In this document: one piece after another, positions 30,655 to 42,932 of the stretch
Layout of the letters: every line of letters begins with the position of its first letter
Position numbering within the stretch: the first letter of the stretch is position 1
Assembly (NCBI RefSeq): GCF_901000735.1
Contig: NC_081542.1
Span: 11,927,180 to 11,991,179 of the forward strand
Direction of reading: 5' to 3'
DNA length: 64,000 nucleotides
DNA from: Corylus avellana
Taxonomy: Eukaryota > Streptophyta > Magnoliopsida > Fagales > Betulaceae
Notes under the pieces: generated by a model
Told to the model about the DNA's origin: nothing
The model's database searches: none
What the model saw: only the letters and a program-made list of their open reading frames with translations
Made by a program: the position numbers and the translations under genes

Positions 30655-33650
30655 CTGCCAGATAAAATAAATAGTATATAACTGTAGAGCGGGAGCCTGA
30701 TAACCAGTTGCGGTAAATTGAAAAAGAAAACATAGTTGTCAGCATTATACTCATCTGTCTACAACATAGTTGCTAAAACTGAAAGAGGAACATGTTCAAT
30801 ACCAATAGTGGTACATTCAACAAGAAAACATATAGTGCTGAATTGGATTGTTGTAAGCATTATACTAATATCTGTCTACAACATAGTTGCCAAAGCAGAA
30901 ATAGCAATATGCTAGATATTATGGCCAGTCTTAACTCAAAGAAAGCACATGGGCTAAAATGGGTTGTTGTTCGCATTGTATTTGGAAGTTGATGCAGCAC
31001 CGCTGCCACACATCACACATCACACATCACAAACACAAAAGCAACACGCCGAAAAATATAGTCAATTTAACTGATTTGTCCTATAACAGGGACATTATAG
31101 CCACAAAACAGAGAACAAAAAGCCACTGAAAAACCTACAGCTCAGCATCAACTGGATATCTATAAAGAAGGGTGTAATGGAGTAACATGCACTTCCAAAA
31201 ACAGCTCTAACAACACCCAATCAGGTTCAGATGCAGCTGAAGTTTCTTCAAAGTAGATTAAACTCATTAATCATGTAGATTGACGTGTATGTGATGACCT
31301 CAGCATAATGAACATACAGAACACCAATACTAATATAACATTAACGAAATACTTGGTGTAAGACAACCTAGGTTAGCAACAGCACTAAAGCGAATACTGT
31401 ACCTGATGGGAAGAAATTGTAGTAAATGCAACATCCCTGCATCGAGCTCCTAGTGGGATTGCAACCACAGATAACCAGTCACTGGCATTTACCTTATATG
31501 ACACTTTTTCTAGAAAAAGTGATTGTCCTGAAACATCACCAAGATATCCCTTGTCTTTTTGACTGGCCACAAATTCTGCAGCAAGAGTATCTTTCTGATT
31601 GATAGTTGTTTCAAAAGTGAACCTTGAATCAATTCCAGTCCTGATTCCTGCTCTAGAAAGTGCATCGCAGTTCTTCTCATCAACATCATCCATCACCAAC
31701 AAAGCCCCCAAGAGATCAACCTCTCCTCTTACATGGGTACTGGCTTCTTGGAATGGACTTCCCTTGGATGTTTTATAGAAAGAAAGTACTCTCTCAACCT
31801 TGTCTTGCCTGTCCCTGAGTTTCATCAAATCTGTAAATGCCTCCTGTTGCAACCGCTTTAGGATTTGAATCTGAAAATAATACCCAGGAAGAGTTGTAAA
31901 TTCCCATCACCTGGCTAATTGCTACTTATGGAACCACCAAATTTGTCAAGGACATAAATCTGTTACATGCTTACAACAGCTGCATTAAGTAAATGGGGCG
32001 AATTTTAATCAACTTTTAATTATTCTGAATACCCAGGAAGAGAAAAAGAATAATCTCAGCATTTTCCTACAATGACTTAACTGATGCAATTCATTTCTTT
32101 ATAAGTAACTTTTTGTCCCCAAGGGGAGGGGGGAAAGGGAGATCTGAACTAGTGACTTAAATGATGCAATTCATAGATGCACTTTAAAGGATTGGGACTA
32201 TTTCAGAAGTAAGCTTGTTGCAATAAGCAAGATAGACCTAAATGAGTAAAAGCTGGGTCAATAGGCCACTGCTTTATCAGGAAAGACTTTCACTATTTCC
32301 CAGTCTGAAGGTTATTCATGTTTCTAGTACCCCCAACCCCACCCTCCCCCAGCCAAAGAAAAAAAGTACAAGTCACTTTTGGCACACATCATCATCATAA
32401 AAATAATTCTTGAAGATGCAGAGTTCTCGTGAATTTGACTAGTTTGCAGTGCATTTTTAAGGAAAATAGGAACCAGGAGATCATGGCAGGTGATGCTTTA
32501 GCTCTTTCAAAGGAGCTCAAAAGGCTCAAGATTACCTAAGGTTATTGATAATTCTATGGAATATCTAAGTGCTACTAGAAACCCTGATTTGATGATCCAC
32601 CGAGGGGTATATATCAGAAGAAAACAGCAAGAAAAAAACAGCTTTAAAAAGGTGGGAAGTAGAATGTATTACACACTAATTCAACCTTATTAATCTTTTC
32701 AAGAAACTTTCCCAATACCCACCCCTAAATTTGTAAGTTACACACATGCATCTACTGAATCTTGAACCCTTGACAACAGCCTCCACCCTGCTCTTAATGC
32801 TATGACATGTACATCTGTTTTAAACACGAAAGCTAATCTACATTTTATAGAGAGAGCTGCTTCTGTGGGGTTGTGACACAAACCCCCAATTTAATGCCAT
32901 CCACTGGATAACAAACAAGTAAGCTTATCTCACCAAACCAAAAAAAAAAAAAACGAAAACACTGAATTATTTTTCATTCTTCTCAAAACAAGTCGACAAA
33001 GAGCTTTCCCATTCAAGAGAAAACCCACCCCATTGCTGCTCTGACGGTACAGCCGCTGCTCCTCCAGAAAAATAAGCAAAACAATCTACTCTAAAACCAC
33101 GAAGTGGCAATAAACCTAAAGATTTCCGAAAGTTACATATTTTATGATACCTCAACTAAAATTCCAACTAACAAAAAATCCAATGCAAATTAATTTTCCG
33201 AACGCCGCAAGATTTTCAAGATTTACGCCCTAAGATTGAACACGGTAAAAAAAAAAACCCAAGATTATCCAAACCCATGAAATTCCTATAATGAAAACAT
33301 AAAAACCCACAAATTTATGTTGGGAATCAAAATCACAAAGACCAGCGGTGGTGTAGCAATGGCGGAACCGGTGGAGGAGACCCAGCTTCGAGTGAAACCA
33401 AAAAGGTAAAATAAACCCATGACATTCTTTTATTTTCTAAAAGAATGTCCAAAGCATGTATAAATTGAATTACATGAAGAACAATCATATTCCACAAACA
33501 TTTCTATTATTTTTATTTTTTATTTTTGAAAATAAGTACCGGATTGCGGCGAGGTGAGTTATCACGGCGGTGAATGAGATCATCGACGAAGTCTTGGCTC
33601 GATTTTGCAAAAGCTTTCAGTTTGTCCACTGCCAACGCTACAGGGTCCAT
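29941..33650 (-). CDS. Conserved plant protein of unknown function, 430 residues (copy A)
   Basis: The coding sequence joins 33650-33540, 31870-31403 and 30654-29941 on the minus strand. All junctions are GT-AG and all phases are 0, giving 37, 156 and 237 residues. The N-terminus is MDPVALAVDKLKAFAKSSQD, followed by a charged helical segment (KLRDRQDKVERVLSFYKTS). I see no signal peptide. The C-terminal third alternates polar and hydrophobic residues (RFQAESYLKLNLGKRFSLKP) and ends MLRSNWSL, which reads like amphipathic beta-strands. An organelle outer-membrane beta-barrel is therefore possible, but that is inference. I do not recognise the family. The reading frame is intact, and copy B has the same structure with one visible residue change (S32 to L). 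The gene model is firm; the function is not. Confidence 0.82.
30655..31402 (-). other. Intron 2 of the 430-residue gene (copy A)
   Basis: This is a 748-base phase-0 intron. It includes a partial internal duplication (ACATAGTTG..CTGAA and GTGCTGAATTGGATTGTTG blocks around 30730-30900) and a short CACACATCA repeat at about 31008-31030. Confidence 0.75.
31403..31870 (-). CDS. Unknown 430-residue protein, coding exon 2 (copy A)
   Basis: The acceptor TTATTTTCAG precedes ATTCAAATCCTAAAGCGG, and the donor is CATCAG followed by GTACAG. The exon encodes 156 residues starting IQILKRLQQEAFTDLMKLRD. Its frame is open throughout and consistent with exons 1 and 3. Confidence 0.83.
31871..33539 (-). other. 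Intron 1 of the 430-residue gene (copy A)
   Basis: This 1669-base phase-0 intron contains a short SINE fragment (32073-32174). A plus-strand ATG frame near 33360 (MAEPVEETQLRVKPKR) ends at a splice-like GGTAAAATAA, but nothing supports it as a gene. Confidence 0.75.
32073..32174 (-). mobile_element. 5'-truncated SINE fragment with 22-bp TSD (copy A)
   Basis: Direct repeats TGACTTAACTGATGCAATTC.. (32073-32094) and TGACTTAAATGATGCAATTC.. (32153-32174) flank a 58-bp insert. The insert resembles the 3' part of the SINE at 12901-13040 (TTTTTGTCC..GAACTAGTGAC). It lies in intron 1 of the 430-residue gene. Confidence 0.7.
33540..33650 (-). CDS. Unknown 430-residue protein, coding exon 1 (copy A)
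   Basis: This exon encodes 37 residues ending RRNP. The start ATG is at 33648-33650, preceded by GGGTTCAGAA. The donor is AATCCG followed by GTACTTATT. No earlier in-frame ATG is seen close by. Confidence 0.8.
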
Positions 33651-33943
33651 TTCTGAACCCTACGAGAGAGAAACCCAAGAGTCAGACCGCCAAAAGCTTC
33701 GATATGAAAAGCGAGAGCGGCAAGAATGATGGTTCTTTCTAGAACTGCGACATCTTCCTCAAAGCCTCAGAATGATCGCTCCGGAACAGAAAACAGAGTC
33801 AGAGAGAGATAGAGAGAGCGAGAGATCGTCGAATTCAGGGTTTAGAAAGAGAGAGAGAATTCAGGGTTTAGAATTACGTATTTTAACTTTTTAAAATATT
33901 TTTAGAACGTTACAAATTACCTGTTTTTAAAAAAAAAAAAGGG
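33651..33943 (-). promoter_or_regulatory. 5' flank of the 430-residue gene (copy A)
   Basis: This probable leader and promoter has GAGA-rich tracts (about 33800-33860) and a duplicated GAATTCAGGGTTTAGAA block at about 33831 and 33857. No clear TATA box is seen. The transcription start is not defined. Confidence 0.45.
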
Positions 33944-34182
33944 AAAAATATAAAAAAGCCCCCCAAACTACCAGCCGTTTGCGATTTAGCCCCCTGATGT
34001 TCCAAAACTCATAAAGTAGCCCCCCAAACTACCAAAATTTTTCATTTTGGCCACTCCGTTAGTCAAAACCGTTAGTCTGGACGGAAACCTCGAAACGACG
34101 CCGTTTTATTAGGGTTAAGTTACGAAATCGCCCTTATGGCATTTTTTTTTTTTTTTTTTAAAGCTGGAGCAAAACGGCGCCG
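33944..34182. mobile_element. MITE arm cut by scaffold gap
   Basis: The text around AAAAAAGCCCCCCAAACTAC and CATTTTGGCCACTCCGTTAG is of the fold-back 'CCCCAAACTA' type seen at 1491. The other arm would lie in the gap. Copy B has no such element at the matching point (about 53755). Confidence 0.5.
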
Positions 34183-34282
34183 NNNNNNNNNNNNNNNNNN
34201 NNNNNNNNNNNNNNNNNNNNNNNNNNNNNNNNNNNNNNNNNNNNNNNNNNNNNNNNNNNNNNNNNNNNNNNNNNNNNNNNNN
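34183..34282. other. Scaffold gap 1 (100 N)
   Basis: Exactly 100 unknown bases, a conventional placeholder rather than a measured distance. It joins contig 1 to a 1.6-kb contig. Confidence 0.99.
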
Positions 34283-35905
34283 GTGACACTCGATCCCATG
34301 AACTTCCATTTTATGCCCAAAACCTCAATTCCATCAGTCAAAAGTATGAACTTAGACGGTCAAAGTGATAATGCGTTGTAGTTCATGGGGACAAAGTGAC
34401 TGGTAGACCGTCTGAGTTAACACATTTGACTGACAGAATGAGGGTTTTGGGCACAAAATAATAGTTCATGGAGGTCGAATGTCACAATTGATAGTTCACG
34501 AAAGAAAAGTGTCAAAGCGTTGTAGTTGACGAGGAAAAATGTAATTACTAGGGGTGCAAAGGCGGTTACGGTTAGCGGTTAGTGGCAATAACCGCTAACC
34601 GTAACCGCCCTAGCGGTTAGTAAATTTCACTAACCGCAACCGCTAACCGCCTAGCGGTTAGCGGTTAGCGGTTAGTGGCCGGTTAGCGGTTAGTGAAATA
34701 GATAACCGCCCGCTAACCGCTTTTTTAAAATTGGGCTTTTTGGGCTTTTTTTTACCCTCATTTTTTTTTCTTGTATTTTTAATATCTTCTTGGGCCCAAT
34801 TGCTATAAAAAGAGCCCATATTGAAAAATCAAAAATATTTGACAAAAAATTTACATTTACTTGTACTTAAAAAAAATTTCCTTAAATATTAAATCATAAC
34901 TCGTTAACTTTTTTTTTTTAGGAAAAAAAAAAATTCAACACAACATACAAAAAAAAGTTCAGAATTCAGATAACTATCACAACATATAAAAAAAATATAT
35001 AAAAAAAGTTCAACACAAAGCATATAAAATAAGTTCAAATAAAACATTAAATGATACAAATAGTCAAATAAAACATTAAAACTTCATCAATCTTCTCATT
35101 TGGTCATCTAGCAAATCATGTAGACATCAAAAGAAGAAAAGTTATAATATTAAACATAATAATATTAAGGCACAAGCATGTACACATATCAAAAAGTGCT
35201 TAATATAATTGTATTGCAATTAAAATACTATGACAATTCAAAAAATAATAATCTTCGTTACTAACAAACCTCTAGGAATGAGATTGATTAGGTTTAGTTT
35301 AAGGTTAGGAAGAGATGAATATATATGGGTATTAAAACGACGTAGTTTTGGCTTGTTCAATTTTAAAAAATTGTTCAACAAATGGTTCAAAAAATTGGTC
35401 AAAAATTTGTTCAAAAAATGGTTCAATTTCTTTTTTCATAAAATGGTTTAAAAATTGTCAAAATAGTGTTCAAAAAAAATGAAAAATATATTAATACTTA
35501 AATTGTTGTTATAAGTAATTGTTGAATCTAATGCTAATTGCTTAATTTGACATTTTATGAATCACATTGTCATTGTATATAAATATTATGATTAAATATT
35601 TGAATTGTCATTGGATCATATGATTAAGTGTTGATCTTATAAACTTACAAACAAACAAAAATACTTCAATTGTATTTATAAGTAACACATTGTTTAATCC
35701 AATGTCAATTACTTAATTTGATATTATATGAATCATATTGTCATTGTCATTGTACATGAATAATTGATTAAGTATTGGAATTGTAATTGGATCATATAGT
35801 TAAGTATTTATCTTATACATTTATATTATTCAATATGCATATAATATAACTATAAGCAATTATATATATATATATATATATATAATTCAAAATTGTTCAA
35901 AATTG
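34283..35905 (-). repeat. Isolated contig: inverted duplicate of the hAT right half and its flank
   Basis: The contig is the reverse complement of about 22910-24510. It holds part of the fold-back MITE (34283-34540), the 8-bp duplication GTAATTAC (34541-34548), then a perfect hAT terminal repeat TAGGGGTGCAAAGGCGG from 34549, subterminal arrays and AT-rich interior up to the gap. It shares the copy A allele (TGATGGAATTGAGGTTTTGG in complement). It is most likely a redundant contig misplaced in the scaffold. Confidence 0.75.
34549..35905 (-). mobile_element. Truncated hAT element (inverted copy, cut by gap)
   Basis: This contains the better-preserved right half of the element at 21544-24240: an intact 17-bp end, GCGGTTA/TAACCGC arrays to about 34720, and an interior that stops at the gap. 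Confidence 0.8.
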
Positions 35906-36005
35906 NNNNNNNNNNNNNNNNNNNNNNNNNNNNNNNNNNNNNNNNNNNNNNNNNNNNNNNNNNNNNNNNNNNNNNNNNNNNNNNNNNNNNNNNNNNNNNN
36001 NNNNN
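35906..36005. other. Scaffold gap 2 (100 N)
   Basis: Exactly 100 unknown bases between the small contig and copy B. Confidence 0.99.
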
Positions 36006-36361
36006 AAAAAAAAAAAATCAATCCAGTTTAGAAGAAATTTATTTCCTCATTTAAGTATAATAACTAAGATTTTAAAAACTTCATAATACAGTTATTTAAG
36101 AAATTTAAAAGATCTTTGTTGATACAATGGCTGCACGTCAGCACTAGAGGAATGCTGCAAATAGAGCAAACAATGAGAGAGGCCAATCGGGAGTCCGGCA
36201 GAACCACCTCTAATTATTAAGTTATATGGATAGGACGAAAAGAAAATTGACAGAGTGAGAGTGTAAGAAATAATTGTGTATAATAAATGATTGTCTATCC
36301 TTATATAGGTTAGTCATTCCCATCTTCCCTTGCTAGGATTTTGGGGCCCTCCAACTAAAAT

Positions 36362-36594
36362 GGACAGAAATTTCCTCCAAACCGGTGTGGAAGAAGTATC
36401 ATCCTAGCCATTTAAAATAGTGTCAAGTTTCTATAAACATTTAAAATAAACATTAAATTTAATCTAAATTAATAAACTGTTATTTATGACGTTAAGAATT
36501 TATTGTGTTCATTAAATGTTTATAAACATTTGGCACTATTTTAAATGGGTTGAAGGATATTTCCTTCATCCTGGTTTGGAGGAAATTTATGTCT
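36362..36594. mobile_element. Fold-back MITE with 9-bp TSD (copy B of 13933)
   Basis: The ends GGACAGAAATTTCC and GGAAATTTATGTCT and the AACTAAAAT flanks are the same as in copy A. Confidence 0.82.
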
Positions 36595-36825
36595 AACTAA
36601 AATTATGTTCAGGGGATCAAAGGCAATTGAGATTATGCAATCATCATACGAATATTCCCTTATGTGAATATTGAAGGAGGTTTTTGTGGTTGCGCGTGAT
36701 AATGTCCATTAGTCTTTGGATTAGTCTTTATTAAAAAGAAGAAGAAAAAAATCAAAGGTTGATGAGTACTGCCACATCTGCCGAGTAAAATGAGAGATGA
36801 TTATTTATAATTATCCTTTTACATT

Positions 36826-37000
36826 GAGTAATGTTATATATCACTCCTATACCACTAGGTTGATGTGGCACTGCCCATCAGCTTTGGAATTTTTTTTCTT
36901 TTTTTTTAGTAAAGACTAATCAAATGGCTGATAATTAAATACTGTCACATCAATTTAATAGTATGAAAGCAGGATAGAAAATAAGTATGTAGCATTACTC
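36826..37000. mobile_element. MITE with GAGTAATG ends (copy B of 14385)
   Basis: It has the same ends as copy A. The internal poly-T spacer is shorter and interrupted by a C. Confidence 0.68.
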
Positions 37001-37808
37001 AATATGAAAGAATAATTCTAAATAGTCATCTGCTTTTCTTCTTTCTTTTCTTTTTTCCTTTTTGACATTTTATTTTTATTTAATAATTTTGTTTTAAATA
37101 AAAGTTCACTCAAAAGAATGATTAGCGTTTCTAATTCAACAATCATAACGAAGCATATGACTGCATGCACATGAAGCATAAGGAAAGATATTCCACCTAA
37201 CTCTTTTTGCTATAAGTAGCACCCTATCTTTAATTATGTCCATTATTGTGGAAGTAAGTTTAAAAATTATATTTTTATCTCATAATTATCCTATAATATT
37301 ATTAATATTGTATTTTGAATCAATATTTGGATCAGTTATTGTTACAAAAATAAAAAAAAATATAAAGATTAATTGAAAGTGTCACATCAGCATTGTGAGA
37401 TAATTGTGTGATGCAATGTAATATATAATGTTGAAAAGTAGAGACGGAACTGGGTTTGGGTGACTCGGGGCTTGCCTAAAAATATGTCTCTTCACTTTTG
37501 CTTTGGTCCCCGGATAAAACATCCTAACTTCATCCCTAATCAAAAGAGATTGAACACTAACAAAGATGCTTCAATCATGGCATTTGTTGGGCGTATGCAA
37601 GGTGCCCACCAAGCAAAATGTTATAATTCATGCATATGCCTCAATAATGGTTGCTAATGCAAGTACCATATGAGTTCATAGAATAAAAAAAAAGAAAAAA
37701 AAAATTATAACTCTTTTAAAAATTTTAGTCGGAAGAAGAATAAAGTTAGAATCTAAATTTCTGATTCATATGAACTCATCCTATATATATATATATATAT
37801 AACTCGTA

Positions 37809-37981
37809 GTAATATTATTTAGTAGACTCTCATATTACTGCTATACAACTATGATGATGTGGCAATGAAAATCAATATTTTGATCAATAAAGGCTTGTAA
37901 AAATAAAAATATATTACTGATATTCAGTGCCACATCATTATAGTTGTATGGCAGTAGTATGAGAGCCTACTAAATATTATT
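37809..37981. mobile_element. Fold-back MITE (copy B of 15368)
   Basis: The arms are identical to copy A. The AT run just upstream is longer here. Confidence 0.68.
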
Positions 37982-38541
37982 TCCCTTATATGTATGCATT
38001 TTATATGGGTCTTTCATTTTTTTTTTTTGTTTAAAAAAAAGGAAAATTACACTTTACCCTCCAAAGTTTCACCTAATTTGCAATTTAACCTCTAATATTT
38101 AAAAATTTGCAATGTACCCCAACAAAGTATCAAAAATTTGCAATGTAGCTACTCCGTTAACCATTTCCATCAAGTTTGACGAAAAATTGCTCATGTACAA
38201 GGCACATGCATTTTTTGGTCTAAAATTTCAAAAATTGCCCCCATGTGTTTTAAGAAATTTAAAAATACACCAAATTCAATATAAAAAAAATAAAATAAAA
38301 TAAATTGGGGTTGGCTACAGTCACCCACAAAGAGTTGGGCCATTTGGCCACTTGCGGGTGGCCAAGGGTAAAAGATCATGACCAAGAAAAGGGTTTACCT
38401 GTTCAACAACCGGGAGCATGCACAACATCAGTCTCGAACTCATTATATATATATATATATATATATAATTGACAATATTCTCTTAAACTATCAAAAAATT
38501 GTCAATATTCTCTTTAAAGGCAACAAAAAAGTAAAAATACC

Positions 38542-38585
<44 letters not shown>

Positions 38586-39242
38586 TTTGGGTATATCGAT
38601 TGCATGAGTGTAGATGATTGTGTAAGGGGGTATTAAATATATTTGATATATATAGGAGAAGAATAGAAAGAAGAAAAAAAAAATTATATTCCAACTCTAT
38701 TATTTAAAATAAAATCAAAGATGAATCATGAATTAATGGATTTTTCGAAAGTCTAATATGTGTGAAGTGTTATTGTTTGGACTCTTCTGGTGAGTTATCG
38801 AAATTGAATTATTGAAGAAGGTAGGCAGGGGATAAGGAATATTGAGAAGAAAAAAAAAAGGATTATTTGTGGGGAATACAATAAATAATAACATAAACAT
38901 AAAATCAATCAATGGGAGTAGTTTAGTCTTGTCACTTGTCAGCAGCCTCCAGGTTAGGCAGCCAGCGTGGAAGCATTGATCGTTAATTGACTAAAACGTT
39001 TGGTGCGTTTTGTGTTGCTGTAAATGACAAATGTGGCTGCCCAAGAGAAAAAGAAAGAGAAAGAGAGAGAGATTAGATCAAACCAAGTTCAAAACAAAAA
39101 CTTTGGGTACGTGATGTGATGTAAAGTTTTTGGAATTAATAGAGATATGATATGTACGTATGAATGGGGTTTTGAGGGACATATTTCGTCCAAATTGGAC
39201 ATAATTTATAAAAGTATTGAACATTCACATGTTTTTTATAAT
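37982..39242. other. Intergenic DNA (copy B of 15541-16785)
   Basis: This contains the half fold-back repeat (about 38039-38290) and two AT microsatellites (about 38444-38466 and 38546-38580), both longer than in copy A. No gene is supported. Confidence 0.6.
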
Positions 39243-39656
39243 TTAGGAAAATTACCTTTAGACCTCATAAATTATAATGTTTTGGTACTTTTTTCTTGTG
39301 AACTGCTAACTATACTACTTTGCCCATATGAACTATCATTTTATAGCCAAAAACTCTTTCCGTCAGTCAAATGTGTTAATTCAGACGGTCAACCTGTCAC
39401 TTTGCGTCACTTTGCCTCCATGAACTATAACGTATTATCATTTTGCTCCCATAAAATACAACGCATTGTCACTTTGCTCCCATAAACTACAACGCATTGT
39501 CATATTGACCGTCTGAGTTAACGTCTTTGATTGACGAAATTGAGATTTTGGGCACAAAATAATAGTTCATGAGGGCAAAGTAGTACAGTTGGCAGTTTAT
39601 AGGGTGAAAGTGACAAGGCATTATAGTTCATGGGGGCAAAATGTAGTTTTCCCTAA
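39243..39656. mobile_element. Long fold-back MITE (copy B of 16786)
   Basis: This is the same family and position, with a short internal duplication (GTCACTTTGC repeated at about 39397-39415) that copy A lacks. Confidence 0.72.
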
Positions 39657-40174
39657 TAATTTTTTCTTTTAATTCCATCCATATTATTAAAAAAAAATAT
39701 GATTTTTTCGTGTTCAATAAACACGAGTAATTTATATAAATTAAGTTAGAGGAAGATTCTCTAACCTAATTTAAAAGAAAATTATGGTCAAAAGATGGTT
39801 GAGTTATGAGTGAATGATGTGTAGCATGCATGTTCTAAATAGGTTCCTACTAGTATAGTAGCCGGAAATATTGCTAGTTTTCCACCATTTCCACTAGAAA
39901 AACAGAAATCATGTCAGTAAGTTAAGGCGGTGGTTTAAGTCTCAAGGCAATTCTTATGTGTTAGGTACCCACTAAGAAATAAGTTTGAAAACTCGAAATA
40001 TGTATCATTCACTTCTGATTAGTGTCAATCATATTGGATTCCATTAATATTGTGGTTGGGTTAAGCTATATCTCAATTGATCTTGATGCTTGCGGTTCTT
40101 CATTGTCTATGCCCTTCGTGAGTAATTTCGTAGCTGCTAGCTAGCCAACTACAATCGGTCTTTACTTTCTATTG

Positions 40175-40215
<41 letters not shown>

Positions 40216-41582
40216 TTGAGGTGAGTTGTAAGTTTTGATAGGCTCACCTGGTGATGCTTAGAGTCACTGTGACTTTCTTCCTTACAAGCTAAACAAACGC
40301 CAGTGAGTAGACTGAAGGCCAAAGATTTCCCATCACAAAATAAAATTTTCCGTTAAAGCAGGCAATAGGCACCCAACTTGACACCTAACACTTTTTTCCG
40401 TTAAAAAAGAAAAAAGTGTTTTCTTTTTTCTTTTTTAATCATTGCTATTGGATATTGAAACTTCAGCAACAAAAAAAAAAAAAAAAAAACTTCAGCAAAG
40501 ATAATTTGAACCTGCAATTTCTGTTTCTTATTTGCTTTACAATTGATTTCTATTTACAAGATGTTGAAGAATAATCTCACATTATCTGTGGGCATATTTA
40601 TAAAGAATGAACAACATTCTTTTATTGAACTGGTTTTATAAGATAAGTTAGACCCACGAATTTCTTCAGTTCAAATGATTTCTATTTGTAATAGGAACAA
40701 TCTTGCACATTCCACAAATTATTATTATTATTTTTGGTAATGTGTTTTCATGAGAAATTAATAAGTGGGAATGAAAACTATAATAAAAATTCAAAAAACT
40801 TGATATTGTAAATATTTTTTTTAAAAAAGAAATCATGGCACATATAGAATTTATTGAAAAAATTTAGATATATTGTCAAACTTTCACATGAATTTATTTT
40901 CTCAATTTTGGATTGTTCTTTTAAGTTAATGTGCTGGTGAACATATAGACATTCTTAATATATTTTAAATTTATAAAATATATATTTCTAGTTAATGTAT
41001 TGATAAAATGTATAGACATTTCAAAATATGAAAAAATATAGAAAAGAACTAAGGAAATTAACATGAAAAATAAATTATAAGAATAATACAATAATATTTA
41101 ATTTGTTCATTTATTTTTGTTACCTATATTATTTAATATTTTTAATAATCAATTTTATTTTATTTCTTTCTTCTAATCCTGCCCCTCTTAAATTTTGGCT
41201 CTTCCACTTAATAACTATTAGTACAAACCACGTGAGAGTAAATTTTACCATTAAACCAACAACTTTCCATAGTACTACTCTATACCATAGGAATGTCAGT
41301 CCAACAATTAACTGTATTAACTACAAAATAATAATAATAATAATAATTTTCAACTGTATTTGTTGGATCATAAAAGATGCTTGCATTGCATATATAACAC
41401 ATTTTTCTTTATCCAATTGATTTTGGTTTTCAAAATAAAAACATAAACAATTAAATAAATAATCTAAACTATAAAATATTTACAAAAATATTTAAAATTA
41501 CTTTCACTTTTATATTGTATCAATATATTTTTTCAAACAAAAAATAAAAAAAATATTATCAAATTAAACAAAATTTATTTAT
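39657..41582. other. AT-rich intergenic DNA (copy B of 17189-19075)
   Basis: No gene is seen. An AT microsatellite of about 36 bases lies at 40178-40214. Confidence 0.6.
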
Positions 41583-41974
41583 GGAGTAACTTCACTGAAG
41601 ACCCCTGAACTTGCACTCGATTTGACAAACCTTTCCCAAACTTCAAAATCTTTCAATTTAGTCCTCTGAACTTTCAATTGCTCTCAATTTGAACCCTCTC
41701 GTCAAAGTTAACCGTTAGAAATATTAAAAAAGACCAAAATATCTATGATTTTTATTTTTTTTTTAAAATAAAATAAAAAAAATGTTTTGGAATTAAGAGT
41801 AAAGTTGAAATTTTATAAAAAGTCAGGGGTATAAACGTTATTTAACGTTTAAAATCTGATGGAGGGATTTAAATTGATTGCAATTAAAAGTTCAGATGAC
41901 TAAATAGAGAGATTTTAAAATTTAAAAAGAATTTATCAAATCAGATAAAAGTTCAAAGATCATAAAATTACCTC
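41583..41974. mobile_element. Fold-back MITE with 9-bp TSD (copy B of 19076)
   Basis: It starts GGAGTAACTTCACTGAAGAC and ends ATTACCTC, with TTTATTTAT on both sides. Confidence 0.8.
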
Positions 41975-42197
41975 TTTATTTATTTTTTCACAAGATGACA
42001 TCATTAGAAGAGCAAGCAAGAAAGCCAGCAAAAGAGAGGTTCCTTCACGTGAGGGAGGATTTTCACTGACCACCTGGGGGCATATAATAATGGAGCACAA
42101 AAGCTTGAGAGAGTGACTTTACAAAAGCGGAGAACATTGAATTTTGGACAAATTTTATCTCTAAATTGTGAGAAAAAAAATATATATTTTAATTTAA

Positions 42198-42932
42198 GCT
42201 TGTTGGTTTTGACATAAAATGTTTTTGGAAAAGTTCACTTTAAACTCATTTTGAGAAGATTCTTCCAAAATTTAAAAACTCTTAATTTATACATTTTGAA
42301 TTTTCAATTTCAATCAATTTATCACATACGTCAAATTTTAAACATTTAAAGTGATAAAATGACATTTATACCCTTACCTTTTTTATAAAATTCTAAATTT
42401 ACTCTTAATTTCCTTCCTTAAAAAAAGAAAAGAAAATCGAAAGGTAATTTGGTCTTTTTAGGCATTTCCGTTAGAAGTTAACAGCTAAAACTAATGGAGG
42501 GGCAAATTGGTTGAAATTGAAAGTTCAGTGATATAAATTGAGAGTTTTTGACTTTCAAGGGAGTCTTCTCAAAACGTGAAATAGTTCAGAGATTTAAAGT
42601 AAAATTTCTCAAATGGTTTTTGTTAGATAATATTTTCAACGAAATCATTTAATAAACAAAAAGATTTTTCAGCATTTATCTCATATGGAAAATGAGCGGT
42701 GGCGAAAACCGGTCGACGACTTCCAGCAACCTTTGATGGCGGCCCGACAGTGATTCATGGGTTTGAGAATGAGAAAATCAAACTAAAAAATGGTTTATTG
42801 AATTTAAAATTGGAAACCATTTTTTGAAACTAAAGAATCTTTTTTGGTCAAGCTGAAAAATATTTTCGATCGCACATAACATCGAAAAATACGAAAACAT
42901 TGTTAAAAAAATATTTTACGACGAAATGAACC
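42198..42932. mobile_element. MITE with nested insertion (copy B of 19690)
   Basis: It has the same nested arrangement as copy A. The inner element is at about 42227-42611. Confidence 0.6.
42227..42611. mobile_element. Nested fold-back MITE (copy B of 19719)
   Basis: The ends are as in copy A. The right terminal base differs (CTCAAATGG against CTCCAATGG). Confidence 0.7.

Larger units (their letters stand above)
13578..33940. repeat. Copy A of a ~20-kb block repeated at 36006-53765 (probable haplotype 1)
   Basis: From the poly-A/TCAATCCAG junction at about 13578 to about 33940 the sequence matches 36006-53765 in the same order and orientation, with roughly 1-2% differences by eye. The offset is about +22430 at the start, +22504 near 18600, and +19830 after the hAT element present only here. 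Both blocks carry the same gene. Copy B starts at the first base after a 100-N gap, and copy A ends just before one. That pattern favours two haplotypes of one locus over a biological tandem duplication. Confidence 0.85.

Noticed and set aside
33360..33410. Plus-strand start MAEPVEETQLRVKPKR with a donor-like site inside intron 1
   Set aside because: It is very short, with no downstream exon or homology, and lies inside the intron of the minus-strand gene.
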